This document shows positions 1 through 7,814 of a stretch of 26,981 nucleotides of DNA, in pieces (position 1 is the first letter of the stretch; each line of letters begins with the position of its first letter). Made by a program: the position numbers and the translations under genes. The notes beneath the pieces are model-generated. The model ran no database searches. It was not told where the DNA came from and worked only from the letters and a program-made list of their open reading frames with translations. Source of the stretch: Desulfomonilaceae bacterium (GTDB lineage Bacteria > Desulfobacterota > Desulfomonilia > Desulfomonilales > Desulfomonilaceae); assembly GCA_041662605.1 (NCBI GenBank), contig JBAZSD010000038.1, positions 1 through 26,981 on the forward strand, written 5' to 3'.

Positions 1-87
1 AGGGCCATCACTTCAGACCTCATCCAATGAGGACCGTCAAGATGACTCAAGCGTGTAATCTATCTCTCTACAAATCGCGAGAAAAAA

Positions 88-148
88 ATGCCTCTCTTTG
101 TCCTGAACCCATAACTGAGGGTTTACTAGCGGACGGCTTTTTTATTTG
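88..148 (+). other. frame-disrupted coding remnant: probable start of the regulator's PAS domain
   Basis: Directly upstream of the regulator ORF, PAS-like residues appear in three different frames. The frame starting at 88 reads MPLFVLNP then stop. The frame covering 105-137 reads EPITEGLLADG and stops at 147. The regulator's own frame, open only after the TGA at 116-118, reads GRLFYLTRKSAL. Joined, these give LNPITEGLLA..DGRLFYLTRKSAL, which looks like the first strand and helix of a PAS domain. Either real indels have broken the N-terminus or the assembly has small indels here. The joined reading is an inference from pattern only. Confidence 0.35.
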
Positions 149-1438
149 ACAAGAAAATCAGCCCTTAATTTGGGGGTTGATCGAGAGGAAGCTATTGGGA
201 AGGACATCACCACACTCAATCCAAAATGCCTTCTGAAAAAAGTTGCCCATACCGGAATTATGGAACTTGCCGAGATATCCAGGCGTAATAAAAAATCTGT
301 ACCAGTAGTTGTGACGCCTCTGATAAAGGACGAAGTGTTGAAAGGAGCTGTATGCAAGAGCATATTTGCTAATATCCAGGAAGCCACTAGTTTTATTTCT
401 AGGATCGTGAAACTTGATAGTAGAAATGGACCGCAGGACGCCCCCAAGAAAGTCAGAAATTGTAAATTCACATTCGAAGATGTTTTAGGTACATCAAAAG
501 CTATTTTGCTTGCAAAAAAAAGAGCGTTGCAGGCGGCTCAGGGAGATTCGAACGTCCTAATCACAGGGGAATCGGGAACCGGCAAGGAGCTTTTCGCTCA
601 AGGCATTCACATGGCCGGCCTACGCAGACAAGGTCCCTTTGTAGCAATAAACTGCTCTGGCATACCAGAGAACTTGCTTGAATCGGAACTCTTTGGCTAT
701 GAGTTCGGTTCCTTTACGGGAGCTAGAAAGGGGGGTAAGCCAGGAAAATTCGAGTTAAGTCAAAACGGAACCATTTTTCTGGATGAAGCCGCAGATATGT
801 CTATGGGAATGCAGGCAAAGCTTCTTAGAGTCATCCAGGAAAGAGAATTTGTGAGAGTTGGGGGAACGCATACATACGAATTGGACGTTAGGATCATTTC
901 TGCTACTAATCGGGATTTATGGGAAATGGTCCAGTGCGGTCAATTCAGGGAGGATTTGTATTATCGATTAGATGTCGTGAATATACAAACTCCATCGTTA
1001 CGAGATCGAACAGAAGACATAAGGCTCTTGACAGAATTTTTTATCTCGAACATCAGCGAATGCATTAACAGTAAAGTGACGGGTGTGACCGAACAAGTTC
1101 TAGATCTTTTTACGAGTTACGCGTGGCCAGGGAATGTCAGAGAATTGAGAAACGTTTTAGAAGGAGCAATGAACCTCAACACAGGCGCACTAATCGACGA
1201 GGCATCGCTGCCTCCTAGATTCAGGGAAAAGATTATGATGGCTCAACAGGGGAAACCGGTTGTCTCAAACCTACGTGTGTTTGAGTTTGAAGATATAGCC
1301 TCAAATGAAAAAGCCGTGATCCAACACGCAATCGAAGTATCCAATTCGAATAAGCGTCAAGCGGCCATTATGCTAAAGATGAGTCGCGCCACCCTATACA
1401 ACAAACTAAAAAAATACGGTATTGACACAAACCATTAG
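146..1438 (+). CDS. sigma-54-dependent transcriptional activator (PAS - AAA+ - Fis-type HTH)
   Basis: This is a bacterial enhancer-binding protein that uses ATP to remodel RNA polymerase-sigma-54 at -24/-12 promoters. Residues 1-90 resemble the second half of a PAS sensor domain (GVDREEAIGKDI; then TPLIKDEVLKGAV). The AAA+ domain starts near residue 109. It has Walker A GESGTGKE (about 141-148), the sigma-54 contact loop written GSFTGA instead of GAFTGA (about 188-193), Walker B GTIFLDEA (about 208-215), sensor I SATNRD and the FREDLYYRL region. The C-terminus (about 405-425, NKRQAAIMLKMSRATLYNKL) is a Fis-type helix-turn-helix. The only start available is a TTG at 146 with no clear Shine-Dalgarno, falling in the middle of the PAS domain, so the true N-terminus is probably lost to a frameshift. 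The gene lies upstream of a good sigma-54 promoter and probably controls the downstream cluster. Family assignment is firm; the ligand is unknown. Confidence 0.9.
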   Translation: MTRKSALNLGVDREEAIGKDITTLNPKCLLKKVAHTGIMELAEISRRNKKSVPVVVTPLIKDEVLKGAVCKSIFANIQEATSFISRIVKLDSRNGPQDAPKKVRNCKFTFEDVLGTSKAILLAKKRALQAAQGDSNVLITGESGTGKELFAQGIHMAGLRRQGPFVAINCSGIPENLLESELFGYEFGSFTGARKGGKPGKFELSQNGTIFLDEAADMSMGMQAKLLRVIQEREFVRVGGTHTYELDVRIISATNRDLWEMVQCGQFREDLYYRLDVVNIQTPSLRDRTEDIRLLTEFFISNISECINSKVTGVTEQVLDLFTSYAWPGNVRELRNVLEGAMNLNTGALIDEASLPPRFREKIMMAQQGKPVVSNLRVFEFEDIASNEKAVIQHAIEVSNSNKRQAAIMLKMSRATLYNKLKKYGIDTNH

Positions 1439-1512
1439 CACCTCTAACAATGATCCTTTTTCACAAAATCTAACTAACAAAAATTCGCCAATAGCCACAT
1501 GGCAAACCCTAT

Positions 1513-1535
1513 CTGAACTTAACCTGTATGTTCAG
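1513..1535. repeat. short inverted repeat, 6-bp arms
   Basis: CTGAAC (1513-1518) and GTTCAG (1530-1535) are perfect complements separated by 11 bp. It lies about 280 bp upstream of the -24 element. It could be a regulator half-site pair, but arms this short also occur by chance. Confidence 0.25.
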
Positions 1536-1608
1536 TGAGTTGATATTTGCCGAGATTTTGCAATAGTCTTTGCTTGAAACCATCCTTTGTACAATTCATG
1601 TCTAATAA

Positions 1609-1638
1609 TTATACATGTCCACTTTTGGGCATGTATAA
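1609..1638. promoter_or_regulatory. inverted repeat, candidate upstream activator site
   Basis: TTATACATGTCC (1609-1620) faces GGGCATGTATAA (1627-1638) across a 6-bp spacer. The 12-bp arms match at 11 positions. A further CATGTC occurs at 1598-1603. The repeat is centred about 190 bp upstream of the -24 element, within the usual range for enhancer-binding-protein sites. No T run follows and the stem is AT-rich, which argues against a terminator. The role is inferred. Confidence 0.5.
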
Positions 1639-1809
1639 ATCGACCAGAGCCAATCGGTAACATCCAATATTTTCAGTTTTCATTTGTTTCGACCTAATAG
1701 GAACCGAATCAAGATCTTAGATTAAGACTATTTGATATTAGGCAGTTAGCCTATGAAGCCAACGCTTATGTCAAATCACATCAATAGAATTTTCTATTCC
1801 CAAACCACT

Positions 1810-1825
1810 CGGCACAAAATTTGCT
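1810..1825 (+). promoter_or_regulatory. sigma-54 (RpoN) -24/-12 promoter
   Basis: CGGCACAAAATTTGCT matches the RpoN consensus TGGCAC-N5-TTGCT at every defined base except the first. The invariant GG (1811-1812) and GC (1823-1824) have the required 10-bp separation. Transcription would start near 1836, about 55 bp before the first thiolase-like gene, leaving a normal leader. The adjacent sigma-54 activator gene supports it. Confidence 0.8.
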
Positions 1826-1891
1826 TTCGATAACCCTGTCAATGGCAAAAGCAGGCTACAAATCAGGCCATCTATCAAAGTGAGAGATCAG

Positions 1892-3031
1892 ATGACACAA
1901 AGAGTGGCAATTGTCGATTTTGTACAGACTAAGCACGGTGAGGCGCTTGAAGAGAATGTTCGGGAGCTGACCTTCGGTGTGGTCAGAAAACTACTTGACC
2001 GAGTAGAAATGGACCGATCCGAAATCGGAACAATGGTTTCTTCTTCCGCAGACTATTGGCAGGGAATCAGTTGTTCGAACAGCTATTATTATGACGCTGC
2101 GGGAGGCAATCTCAAGAGTGGTTCAAAGGTGACTGAGGACTCAGTTTTTGCCCTAATTTATGGAATGATGAGGATTCTGTCCGGTCATCACAGAACAGCT
2201 CTAGTGGTAGGAGTGACGAAGTGTTCGGAATGTCCGTCCGAACATACTTTAACCAATCTTGCAGCGGACCCCTTTTTTCATAGGCCGGTAGGTCTGAACA
2301 CTGTTGCGGTCGAAGCTCTCCAAGCCAGAATGTACTTGAATCAGCATGGTCCAAGTGAGGAGCAGATAGCTCGAGTTGTAGTCAAGAACATGTCTAACTC
2401 AGAGAGGAATCCGTATTCCCACCGCGGCGGCAAGTTCTCAATTGGGGAAATACTTTCTTCATCGATGATGGCTGCTCCGCTTCGCTGCATGGATGTGCCC
2501 GGCACAAGCGACGGAGCCTGTGCTCTGCTGCTGGCAGATGAGCATACCGCAAGGCAATTAACAGATAAACCAGTTTTTATTCATGGCGTTGGGTGGAGTG
2601 TGGACCACACCTACATCGGTGATCGGGATCTTTTAAATGGGGCTCTAACCAAGGCAGCGGCAATGGCCTATAGCAGAGCCGGCATAAAAAATCCATCCAA
2701 GGAAATAGATGTCGTAGAACTCTCGGATGTTACGTCTTTTCACGAGATCATGTGGATGGAGCAGCTGGGATTGTGTGATGTGGGAAACGGTTTTCGGCTA
2801 GTCGAGCAAGGAGTAACAGCCTTAGATGGACGCCTTCCGGTTAATCCATCTGGGGGGCTATTCGGAGCAAATCCTTTTGTTGCTCGCGGTCTAATCCGTG
2901 TGGGTGAAGCATGTCTTCAACTCCGGGGTGAAGCGGGCGATCATCAGGTGCCTAGGGCTGAAAAGGCGCTTGCGCACAGCGTGAATGGTCTCGGGGGACA
3001 ATCACATTCAGTCGTAATTCTTGGAAATTAA
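1892..3031 (+). CDS. thiolase-like protein, type A, lacking the catalytic Cys and His
   Basis: This 379-residue SCP2-type thiolase-like protein opens the sigma-54-driven cluster. I chose the ATG at 1892 over a GTG at 1880 because it gives the MTQRVAIV start seen in the neighbouring paralogues. The nucleophile motif (TCGSTG in the next gene) is replaced here by KVTEDS, with Val80 at the Cys position. The C-terminal GHPxGxxG motif reads ANPFVARG, so Asn replaces the catalytic His. An ordinary thiolase mechanism is therefore very unlikely. It shares SNxYxxDxxGG (near residues 62-72) with the type A protein at 5359-6537. Twelve bases separate it from a type B paralogue, and a DUF35 gene follows, so a heteromeric A/B/DUF35 complex is likely. 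Known analogues of altered thiolase folds include aldolases such as Ltp2. The reaction is unassigned. Confidence 0.85.
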   Translation: MTQRVAIVDFVQTKHGEALEENVRELTFGVVRKLLDRVEMDRSEIGTMVSSSADYWQGISCSNSYYYDAAGGNLKSGSKVTEDSVFALIYGMMRILSGHHRTALVVGVTKCSECPSEHTLTNLAADPFFHRPVGLNTVAVEALQARMYLNQHGPSEEQIARVVVKNMSNSERNPYSHRGGKFSIGEILSSSMMAAPLRCMDVPGTSDGACALLLADEHTARQLTDKPVFIHGVGWSVDHTYIGDRDLLNGALTKAAAMAYSRAGIKNPSKEIDVVELSDVTSFHEIMWMEQLGLCDVGNGFRLVEQGVTALDGRLPVNPSGGLFGANPFVARGLIRVGEACLQLRGEAGDHQVPRAEKALAHSVNGLGGQSHSVVILGN

Positions 3032-3043
3032 GGAGACAATCCC

Positions 3044-4210
3044 ATGGCTCAAGCGGTGGCTATTGTTGGGACTGGTCAGACGGAATGCGGGAAGAGAACG
3101 GATGTATCGTATCCTGAACTTGTTTATGAGGCCGTTAGCAGAGCGTTCGATGACGCTGGGTTAGTTCCAGACGATATTGAGGCGGTAGTAGCGGGATCCA
3201 TGCCTCCAGCTATGGAGGGTGTGAATAATCCTCACCTCTACTGGGCCGATGCCATGGGAGCCAGTGGCAAACCCCTGATAAGGACCGCGACCTGTGGATC
3301 GACCGGGATTTCCTTGGCGCATACCGGTTTCTACCACGTTGCTTCCGGAATGTTTGATCTGGTGCTTGTAGTAGGCGCCGAAAAGATGTACGAAGGAGAC
3401 CCGCAGGGCACAATGGCCACAGTTGCTGATCCTTTCTTTCAAAGGCCATTTCTTGCAGGCGCCCCCGGCATTTTCTCGCTTCAAAGTAATGAGTGGGCCC
3501 ACAGATACGGCATAGAAGAAAAAAGGGTGAGAATGGCGGCTGCGCAATTGTCTGTGCGCAATCATGATGACGCTCTTCTAAATCCTTACGCCCATATCAG
3601 AATCAAGATCACCGTCGACGACGTTCTAAACTCTCGGGTAATCGCCTATCCGGTCAGACTTCTTGATGTGTGTCCAGCTTCCGATGGAGCATGTGCAGTC
3701 ATCATGGCTTCTGAGCGAAAGGCTAAGACATTGGCGGGCCCCAAGGCTTGGATCAAAGGGATAGGTTATTGTGGTGAGCAAGCGTTTTTCGGTGAAGGCG
3801 ACAAAGTGGTCTGGCAATCGGCCATCAATGCAGCCAAGTCAGCATATAGTCAGGCGGGAATTACTAATCCCAGAAAAGATCTGGATTTGGCTGAGATCTA
3901 TAACCCTTTTACGTTTCAGGAAATGCTCTTTTACGAGTGTTTCGGATTCTGCGATTTTGGTCACGGATGTGATCTGGTCGAACAAGGAGTGGTAATGAGG
4001 GGAGGCGACCTCCAATGCGATCCTTCAGGTGGTACCCTTTGCACAAACCCCATAGGAGCCACGGGCCTTCAGAGGGTATCAGAAGTCGTGCTTCATTTAA
4101 CGGAAAAAGCTGGCAATCGGCAAATACCAGGTGCCAAGACCGGACTAGCGCATGCTATGGGTGGCCTGGACCAGTTCAACGGCGTAATGATCATATCTAG
4201 TCAACTCTAG
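3044..4210 (+). CDS. thiolase-like protein, type B, Cys84 retained
   Basis: This 388-residue SCP2-type thiolase-like protein starts with MAQAVAIVGTGQTECG and has a clear AAGGAG ribosome-binding site. It is the only one of the four paralogues in the 5' module with a Cys at the nucleophile position (Cys84, in RTATCGSTG). The catalytic His of GHPxGxxG is replaced by Asn (TNPIGATG). The segment that is NEAF or HDCF in thiolases reads IYNPFT, placing a Tyr in the active-site region. It is closely related to the type B protein at 6596-7762 and is followed 16 bp later by a DUF35 gene. It could be the catalytic subunit of a ketothiolase or aldolase complex in which the type A partner is structural or regulatory. 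The substrate is unknown. Confidence 0.85.
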   Translation: MAQAVAIVGTGQTECGKRTDVSYPELVYEAVSRAFDDAGLVPDDIEAVVAGSMPPAMEGVNNPHLYWADAMGASGKPLIRTATCGSTGISLAHTGFYHVASGMFDLVLVVGAEKMYEGDPQGTMATVADPFFQRPFLAGAPGIFSLQSNEWAHRYGIEEKRVRMAAAQLSVRNHDDALLNPYAHIRIKITVDDVLNSRVIAYPVRLLDVCPASDGACAVIMASERKAKTLAGPKAWIKGIGYCGEQAFFGEGDKVVWQSAINAAKSAYSQAGITNPRKDLDLAEIYNPFTFQEMLFYECFGFCDFGHGCDLVEQGVVMRGGDLQCDPSGGTLCTNPIGATGLQRVSEVVLHLTEKAGNRQIPGAKTGLAHAMGGLDQFNGVMIISSQL

Positions 4211-4226
4211 GCTAAAGGGGAAAGCA

Positions 4227-4691
4227 ATGGCGGCGCAATCTAGAATTCTAAAAGGCTACGTCTCACTACCATACAACTGGTCCATGGGACCAACCACTAC
4301 CCGTTTCTATGAGGAATTCAAAAACAAACGGATTATGGGAACTCGATGTGAAAAGTGCAATAGGGTACTGGTTCCAGCTCGCAGTTTCTGCTCAGAGTGT
4401 TTTAGAGAGACGACAAATTGGGTCCAGGTTTCGGATGAGGGTACGATTAGAACCTGGGTTCTCATCGGCTTCGCCTATGAAGGTCAGCCGAAAGAGCCTC
4501 CTTACATTTTGGGTATCATCAATCTTGATGGAGCGGACGTAGGCCTTCCACACTTCGTGGGAGGAGTGGAACTCGGTGATGTAGAGACAGTGGCCAAAAA
4601 GGTCAGAATCGGGGGCAGAGTCAAAGCCGTGTGGAAGGAGAACCCGGAAGGACACATTCTCGATATAGATTACTTCAAACCAATCGATTAA
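4227..4691 (+). CDS. DUF35 (Zn-ribbon plus OB-fold) partner protein 1
   Basis: This 154-residue protein has a rubredoxin-like Zn ribbon (Cys41, Cys44, Cys55, Cys58) followed by an OB-fold. In this family, proteins bind thiolases, HMG-CoA synthases or Ltp2-type aldolases and help hold the CoA part of the substrate. The N-terminus carries YNWSMGPTTTRF, a motif also present in the second DUF35 protein here (YNWSPGKAGERF) but absent from the third (25217-25666). The shared motif suggests a specific dock for the type A/B thiolase-like pairs. It follows the type B gene by 16 bp. Family assignment is strong; the partner is inferred from position. Confidence 0.88.
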   Translation: MAAQSRILKGYVSLPYNWSMGPTTTRFYEEFKNKRIMGTRCEKCNRVLVPARSFCSECFRETTNWVQVSDEGTIRTWVLIGFAYEGQPKEPPYILGIINLDGADVGLPHFVGGVELGDVETVAKKVRIGGRVKAVWKENPEGHILDIDYFKPID

Positions 4692-4858
4692 CGACCCGTC
4701 CGTTAACGGTGTAGGGAATATAGATTACTTGCAATTCTATACTAGAACTTAAGGTTTCAAATAAAAGCCGAGATTTGTCGGACCAACGGTTTGCGAAAAA
4801 TGTGCCGCTTCCCCTCTGTTCGATGAATCCACACGCCAATCAAGGATGCGATAAAATC

Positions 4859-5338
4859 ATGAAATCGTGGATTCCAGGAAAATTCTTTGATCAACTAGAA
4901 ATCGGAGACGTATTTTCCACTGTGAGTAGAACAGTCACAGAGGCCGATGTCGTAAATTTTTGCGGGGTTTCAGGCGACTTCAACCAACTTCATACGGACA
5001 TTGAATTCGCATCTCGAACACCTTTCGGTCAACGAGTAGCGCACGGCATGTGTGGGATGGCCATCGCGTCCGGATGCGTTAATAGATCTGGCCTAATAGA
5101 GGGAACCACTGTGGCCTTCAAGGGCATTCGGAATTGGAGTTTCAGGAAACCTATTTTCATAAACGACACAGTACATGTCGAGTTGTCAGTGAGCGAAAAA
5201 AGAGAGACTCAACGAACTGACCGGGGCTTGGTATCGTTTTGGCTGAAGGTAATCAATCACCGTGACGAGGTTGTCATGGAAGGCCAATGGGATATTCTGA
5301 TGGCACGAGGACCCTTAACTGTTGGTAATCAAGTATAA
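4859..5338 (+). CDS. MaoC-like hot-dog enoyl-CoA hydratase
   Basis: This 159-residue single hot-dog protein matches the MaoC/R-specific hydratase family. The motif FCGVSGDFNQLHTDIEFA places the catalytic Asp40 and His45 as expected, although the usual Asn-Pro step reads Asn-Gln. VAHGM follows. The reaction would be water addition to a trans-2-enoyl-CoA or its reverse. I chose the ATG at 4859 because MKSWIPGKFF matches typical MaoC starts; the frame is open to a TTG at 4775 and another ATG lies at 4823. It sits between the two thiolase-like modules. In steroid side-chain degradation a MaoC hydratase (ChsH1/ChsH2) works with a DUF35 domain and an Ltp2 aldolase, so the neighbourhood suggests it makes the hydroxyacyl-CoA cleaved by the module. 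Confidence 0.82.
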   Translation: MKSWIPGKFFDQLEIGDVFSTVSRTVTEADVVNFCGVSGDFNQLHTDIEFASRTPFGQRVAHGMCGMAIASGCVNRSGLIEGTTVAFKGIRNWSFRKPIFINDTVHVELSVSEKRETQRTDRGLVSFWLKVINHRDEVVMEGQWDILMARGPLTVGNQV

Positions 5339-5358
5339 GCCAGGATTCGGGAGACCAA

Positions 5359-6537
5359 ATGACTAATCGAGTTTGCATAGCGGGTATCGGAATAGTGGAA
5401 TCGAATGAAAACACTTCCGAAATGAGCCACAAAGATCTCCTGTTCTACGCTACCCGAAGGGCCCTCGACGATGCTGGGCTTGAAAGAAAAGATATCGGAG
5501 GCGCAATAACAGCCACCTTTGATTTTCTTGAGGGTAGAAGTCTCTCTAACCAGTATACCCTAGATTCCATCGGGGGGGTGATGAAACCCTGTGATTTACG
5601 TCTTGGGGAGGACGGTATATACAGCCTTTTTGCTGGATATATGGAGGTCATGACAGACCCAGGGCAAGTGACAGTTGTGGCCTCAGTTCAAAAGGCATCT
5701 GAACGCGATCCCGATGGGGTTGGTTATCAAAAACTCATAGCTGCAACTATGGAGCCGATTTTCTCTCGACCGGTCTGTAACTCGGTTCCAAATCCAGGAA
5801 TTCTAGAAAGCGTCTTGGCTGCAATGGATGCCAGAGCATACTTGAACAGATCAGGTTTGACGGAAAAACAATTGGCGAGAGTCGCGGCTAAAAACATCGG
5901 TAACGTCATTCAGCACGCAAATGTGTCGGCGCCGAGTCCCGAAGAAATCCTGAAATCTGATCTGCTATCCTGGCCGATTCGTCGACTCACTACGGCGAAG
6001 GAATCCGATGCAGCGTGCGCTCTTGTACTTGTCTCAGAAAAGATGGCTCGGACCCTGAACCAAGAGCCTGTTTTAATTCGTGGTATCGGATGGTGTTCAG
6101 GTAAATCCTTCGTTGCGTCAACTGAACACGGTACGGCTAAAGAGACCAAATGGGCAGCCTCTCAAGCTTATCACATGGCGGGAATCCGACGCCCCAAACG
6201 AGAAATAGATTTTGCCGAAGTTAGCGATTGGTACGCACACCGAGAATTGATGCACTGTGAAGCCCTCGGATTCTGCGAGGCGCACAGCGCCGGCTCATGT
6301 TTGGACGAAGGTCTCTTCGACAAAACTGGTGCGTTGCCGGTAAATGCTTCAGGAGGCCTTTTGGGCCGCGGTAACGCCGTTGGAACATCGGGATTGATTC
6401 GAGTCGCCCAAGTCGTCAGTCAACTGCGCTGCCATAACAATGGATTTAGAAACCCAAGAGCGGAAATAGGCCTCGCTCATAGCTGGGGCGGCATTCCCAC
6501 CGCCACTGCAGGTGTAGCCATTCTGGGCAAATGGTAA
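5359..6537 (+). CDS. thiolase-like protein, type A', lacking the catalytic Cys and His
   Basis: This 392-residue thiolase-like protein is the second copy of type A, with a GGGAG ribosome-binding site 20 bp after the MaoC gene. It shares SLSNQYTLDSIGG with SCSNSYYYDAAGG of the first copy. The Cys position is in RLGEDG (Leu82 by my alignment), and the GHPxGxxG motif reads GNAVGTSG. Both type A copies carry Glu-Asp two positions after the missing Cys (VTEDS, LGEDG), a shared feature that may matter for their role. It is followed 58 bp later by a type B paralogue. It is probably a partner subunit rather than a stand-alone thiolase. Confidence 0.84.
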   Translation: MTNRVCIAGIGIVESNENTSEMSHKDLLFYATRRALDDAGLERKDIGGAITATFDFLEGRSLSNQYTLDSIGGVMKPCDLRLGEDGIYSLFAGYMEVMTDPGQVTVVASVQKASERDPDGVGYQKLIAATMEPIFSRPVCNSVPNPGILESVLAAMDARAYLNRSGLTEKQLARVAAKNIGNVIQHANVSAPSPEEILKSDLLSWPIRRLTTAKESDAACALVLVSEKMARTLNQEPVLIRGIGWCSGKSFVASTEHGTAKETKWAASQAYHMAGIRRPKREIDFAEVSDWYAHRELMHCEALGFCEAHSAGSCLDEGLFDKTGALPVNASGGLLGRGNAVGTSGLIRVAQVVSQLRCHNNGFRNPRAEIGLAHSWGGIPTATAGVAILGKW

Positions 6538-6595
6538 GCTACGGGTGCGCGGGAACATGGTATGAGTCCACGGCTTTTTGAAAGGGGAGAGGAAA

Positions 6596-7762
6596 ATGGC
6601 CAGAAGAGTGGCACTTGTCGGCGTAGGCATGCAGAAATTCGACTTTCGGAAGATGGAAACAGTTGAAGAAATGGTTTTTGATGTAGCCAGGAATGCCTTG
6701 GAGAATGCTCACCTGCAAAAGGAGAACATCGACTCCGTAGTTTTCGGATCAGCCGTGGATGCGTTCTGCGGCATTAACAATTCAGACAAAACTGCGATCG
6801 ATGCTTCTACTGGCCTGTGGAAGCCTACAATGCGGAACAGTACCAGCGGTTCAACAGCGGTTTCCACACCGATACTTGGATATAACCATGTGGCGTGTGG
6901 TTTGCATGACATCGTCATGGTGATCTGCTTCGAGAAAATGAGCGAGAACGCTTCCGCACAAGCTGTCTTTAGCACCGTCTATGACGAGGCCTTCGTCAGG
7001 CCGATTGGTTTAAACGTTCCCATTCAATGCGGCTTGGAAGCTAGAGCCTACCTCCACCGCTATGGTTTGACAGAACGACAAATGGCCAAGGTGTCAGTTA
7101 AGAACCGTGGTAATGCGCTCTTCAATCCGTATGCTCAACTACCGTTGAAGTTGACCGTCAATGAAGTCTTGGCGTCACCCTACCTATCATGGCCAGTCAA
7201 GCTTCTGGACACGTCTCCCGTCACTGACGGAGCCAGAGCAGTGATTTTGGCTTCTGAAGATGTCGCCAAAGAATTGACAGACGACCCGGTTTGGATCAGG
7301 GGAGTAGGTCGAGGAGCAGATTCCGTGTGGTTCATGGGGCGGAGGAACAACGACTTGGGACGGCTCGATTATGCTTATCTTGCTGCTAAACAAGCCTATG
7401 AAATGGCGGGGATTTCGAATCCATCAACTGAGATAGATTATGCAGAGGTTTACGATCCATTCACTTACAAAGAGATGCAGCATTGTGAGGCATTAGGTTT
7501 GTGTCCAGAGGGGGGCGCTGGAAAGATGATTGACGATGGAGTTTCCCTTAAGGAAGGGACACTACCGGTGAATTCATCGGGAGGTCTTCAGGGAGAAGGC
7601 AATCCTATCGGTGCAGGGATGTCCAGGCTCTGTTGGTGTTACCTTCAGATTAAAGGACAGGCTGGGGGTTGCCAAGTCCCAAAAGACGTCAATACCGCTG
7701 TTTGCAATGCGTGGGGCGGCATGTATCAATACAACGCTGTCATGGTCGTCGGTCGTGACTGA
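6596..7762 (+). CDS. thiolase-like protein, type B', Cys84 replaced by Ser
   Basis: This 388-residue paralogue of the type B protein begins at the ATG at 6596, preceded by GGGGAGAGG; an upstream TTG at 6578 is less likely. Residue 84 is Ser (RNSTSGSTAV) exactly where the first copy has Cys84 (RTATCGSTG). The GHP motif reads GNPIGAG, with Asn for His. The NEAF-equivalent segment reads VYDPFT, again with a Tyr. A Ser here cannot serve as a normal thiolase nucleophile, so the pair at 5359-7762 may perform a cofactor-free retro-aldol or other lyase step. A DUF35 gene follows 52 bp later. The chemistry is inferred. Confidence 0.85.
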   Translation: MARRVALVGVGMQKFDFRKMETVEEMVFDVARNALENAHLQKENIDSVVFGSAVDAFCGINNSDKTAIDASTGLWKPTMRNSTSGSTAVSTPILGYNHVACGLHDIVMVICFEKMSENASAQAVFSTVYDEAFVRPIGLNVPIQCGLEARAYLHRYGLTERQMAKVSVKNRGNALFNPYAQLPLKLTVNEVLASPYLSWPVKLLDTSPVTDGARAVILASEDVAKELTDDPVWIRGVGRGADSVWFMGRRNNDLGRLDYAYLAAKQAYEMAGISNPSTEIDYAEVYDPFTYKEMQHCEALGLCPEGGAGKMIDDGVSLKEGTLPVNSSGGLQGEGNPIGAGMSRLCWCYLQIKGQAGGCQVPKDVNTAVCNAWGGMYQYNAVMVVGRD

Positions 7763-7814
7763 TTACCGGAATAGAGCCTGATCAAGCCGTATTCCATCCC
7801 TTTAGGAGAAAACT

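Larger units (their letters stand above)
1439..1891. other. intergenic regulatory region between the activator and the first thiolase-like gene
   Basis: This 450-bp AT-rich stretch contains no convincing gene. It holds a sigma-54 promoter at 1810-1825 and inverted repeats at 1609-1638 and 1513-1535, listed separately. I see no GC-rich hairpin followed by a T run, so no intrinsic terminator for the activator gene is apparent. Confidence 0.6.

Noticed and set aside
4699..4709. Palindrome CCGTTAACGG after the first DUF35 gene
   Set aside because: It is short, has no loop or T run, and lies within the same apparent operon, so neither terminator nor operator is supported.
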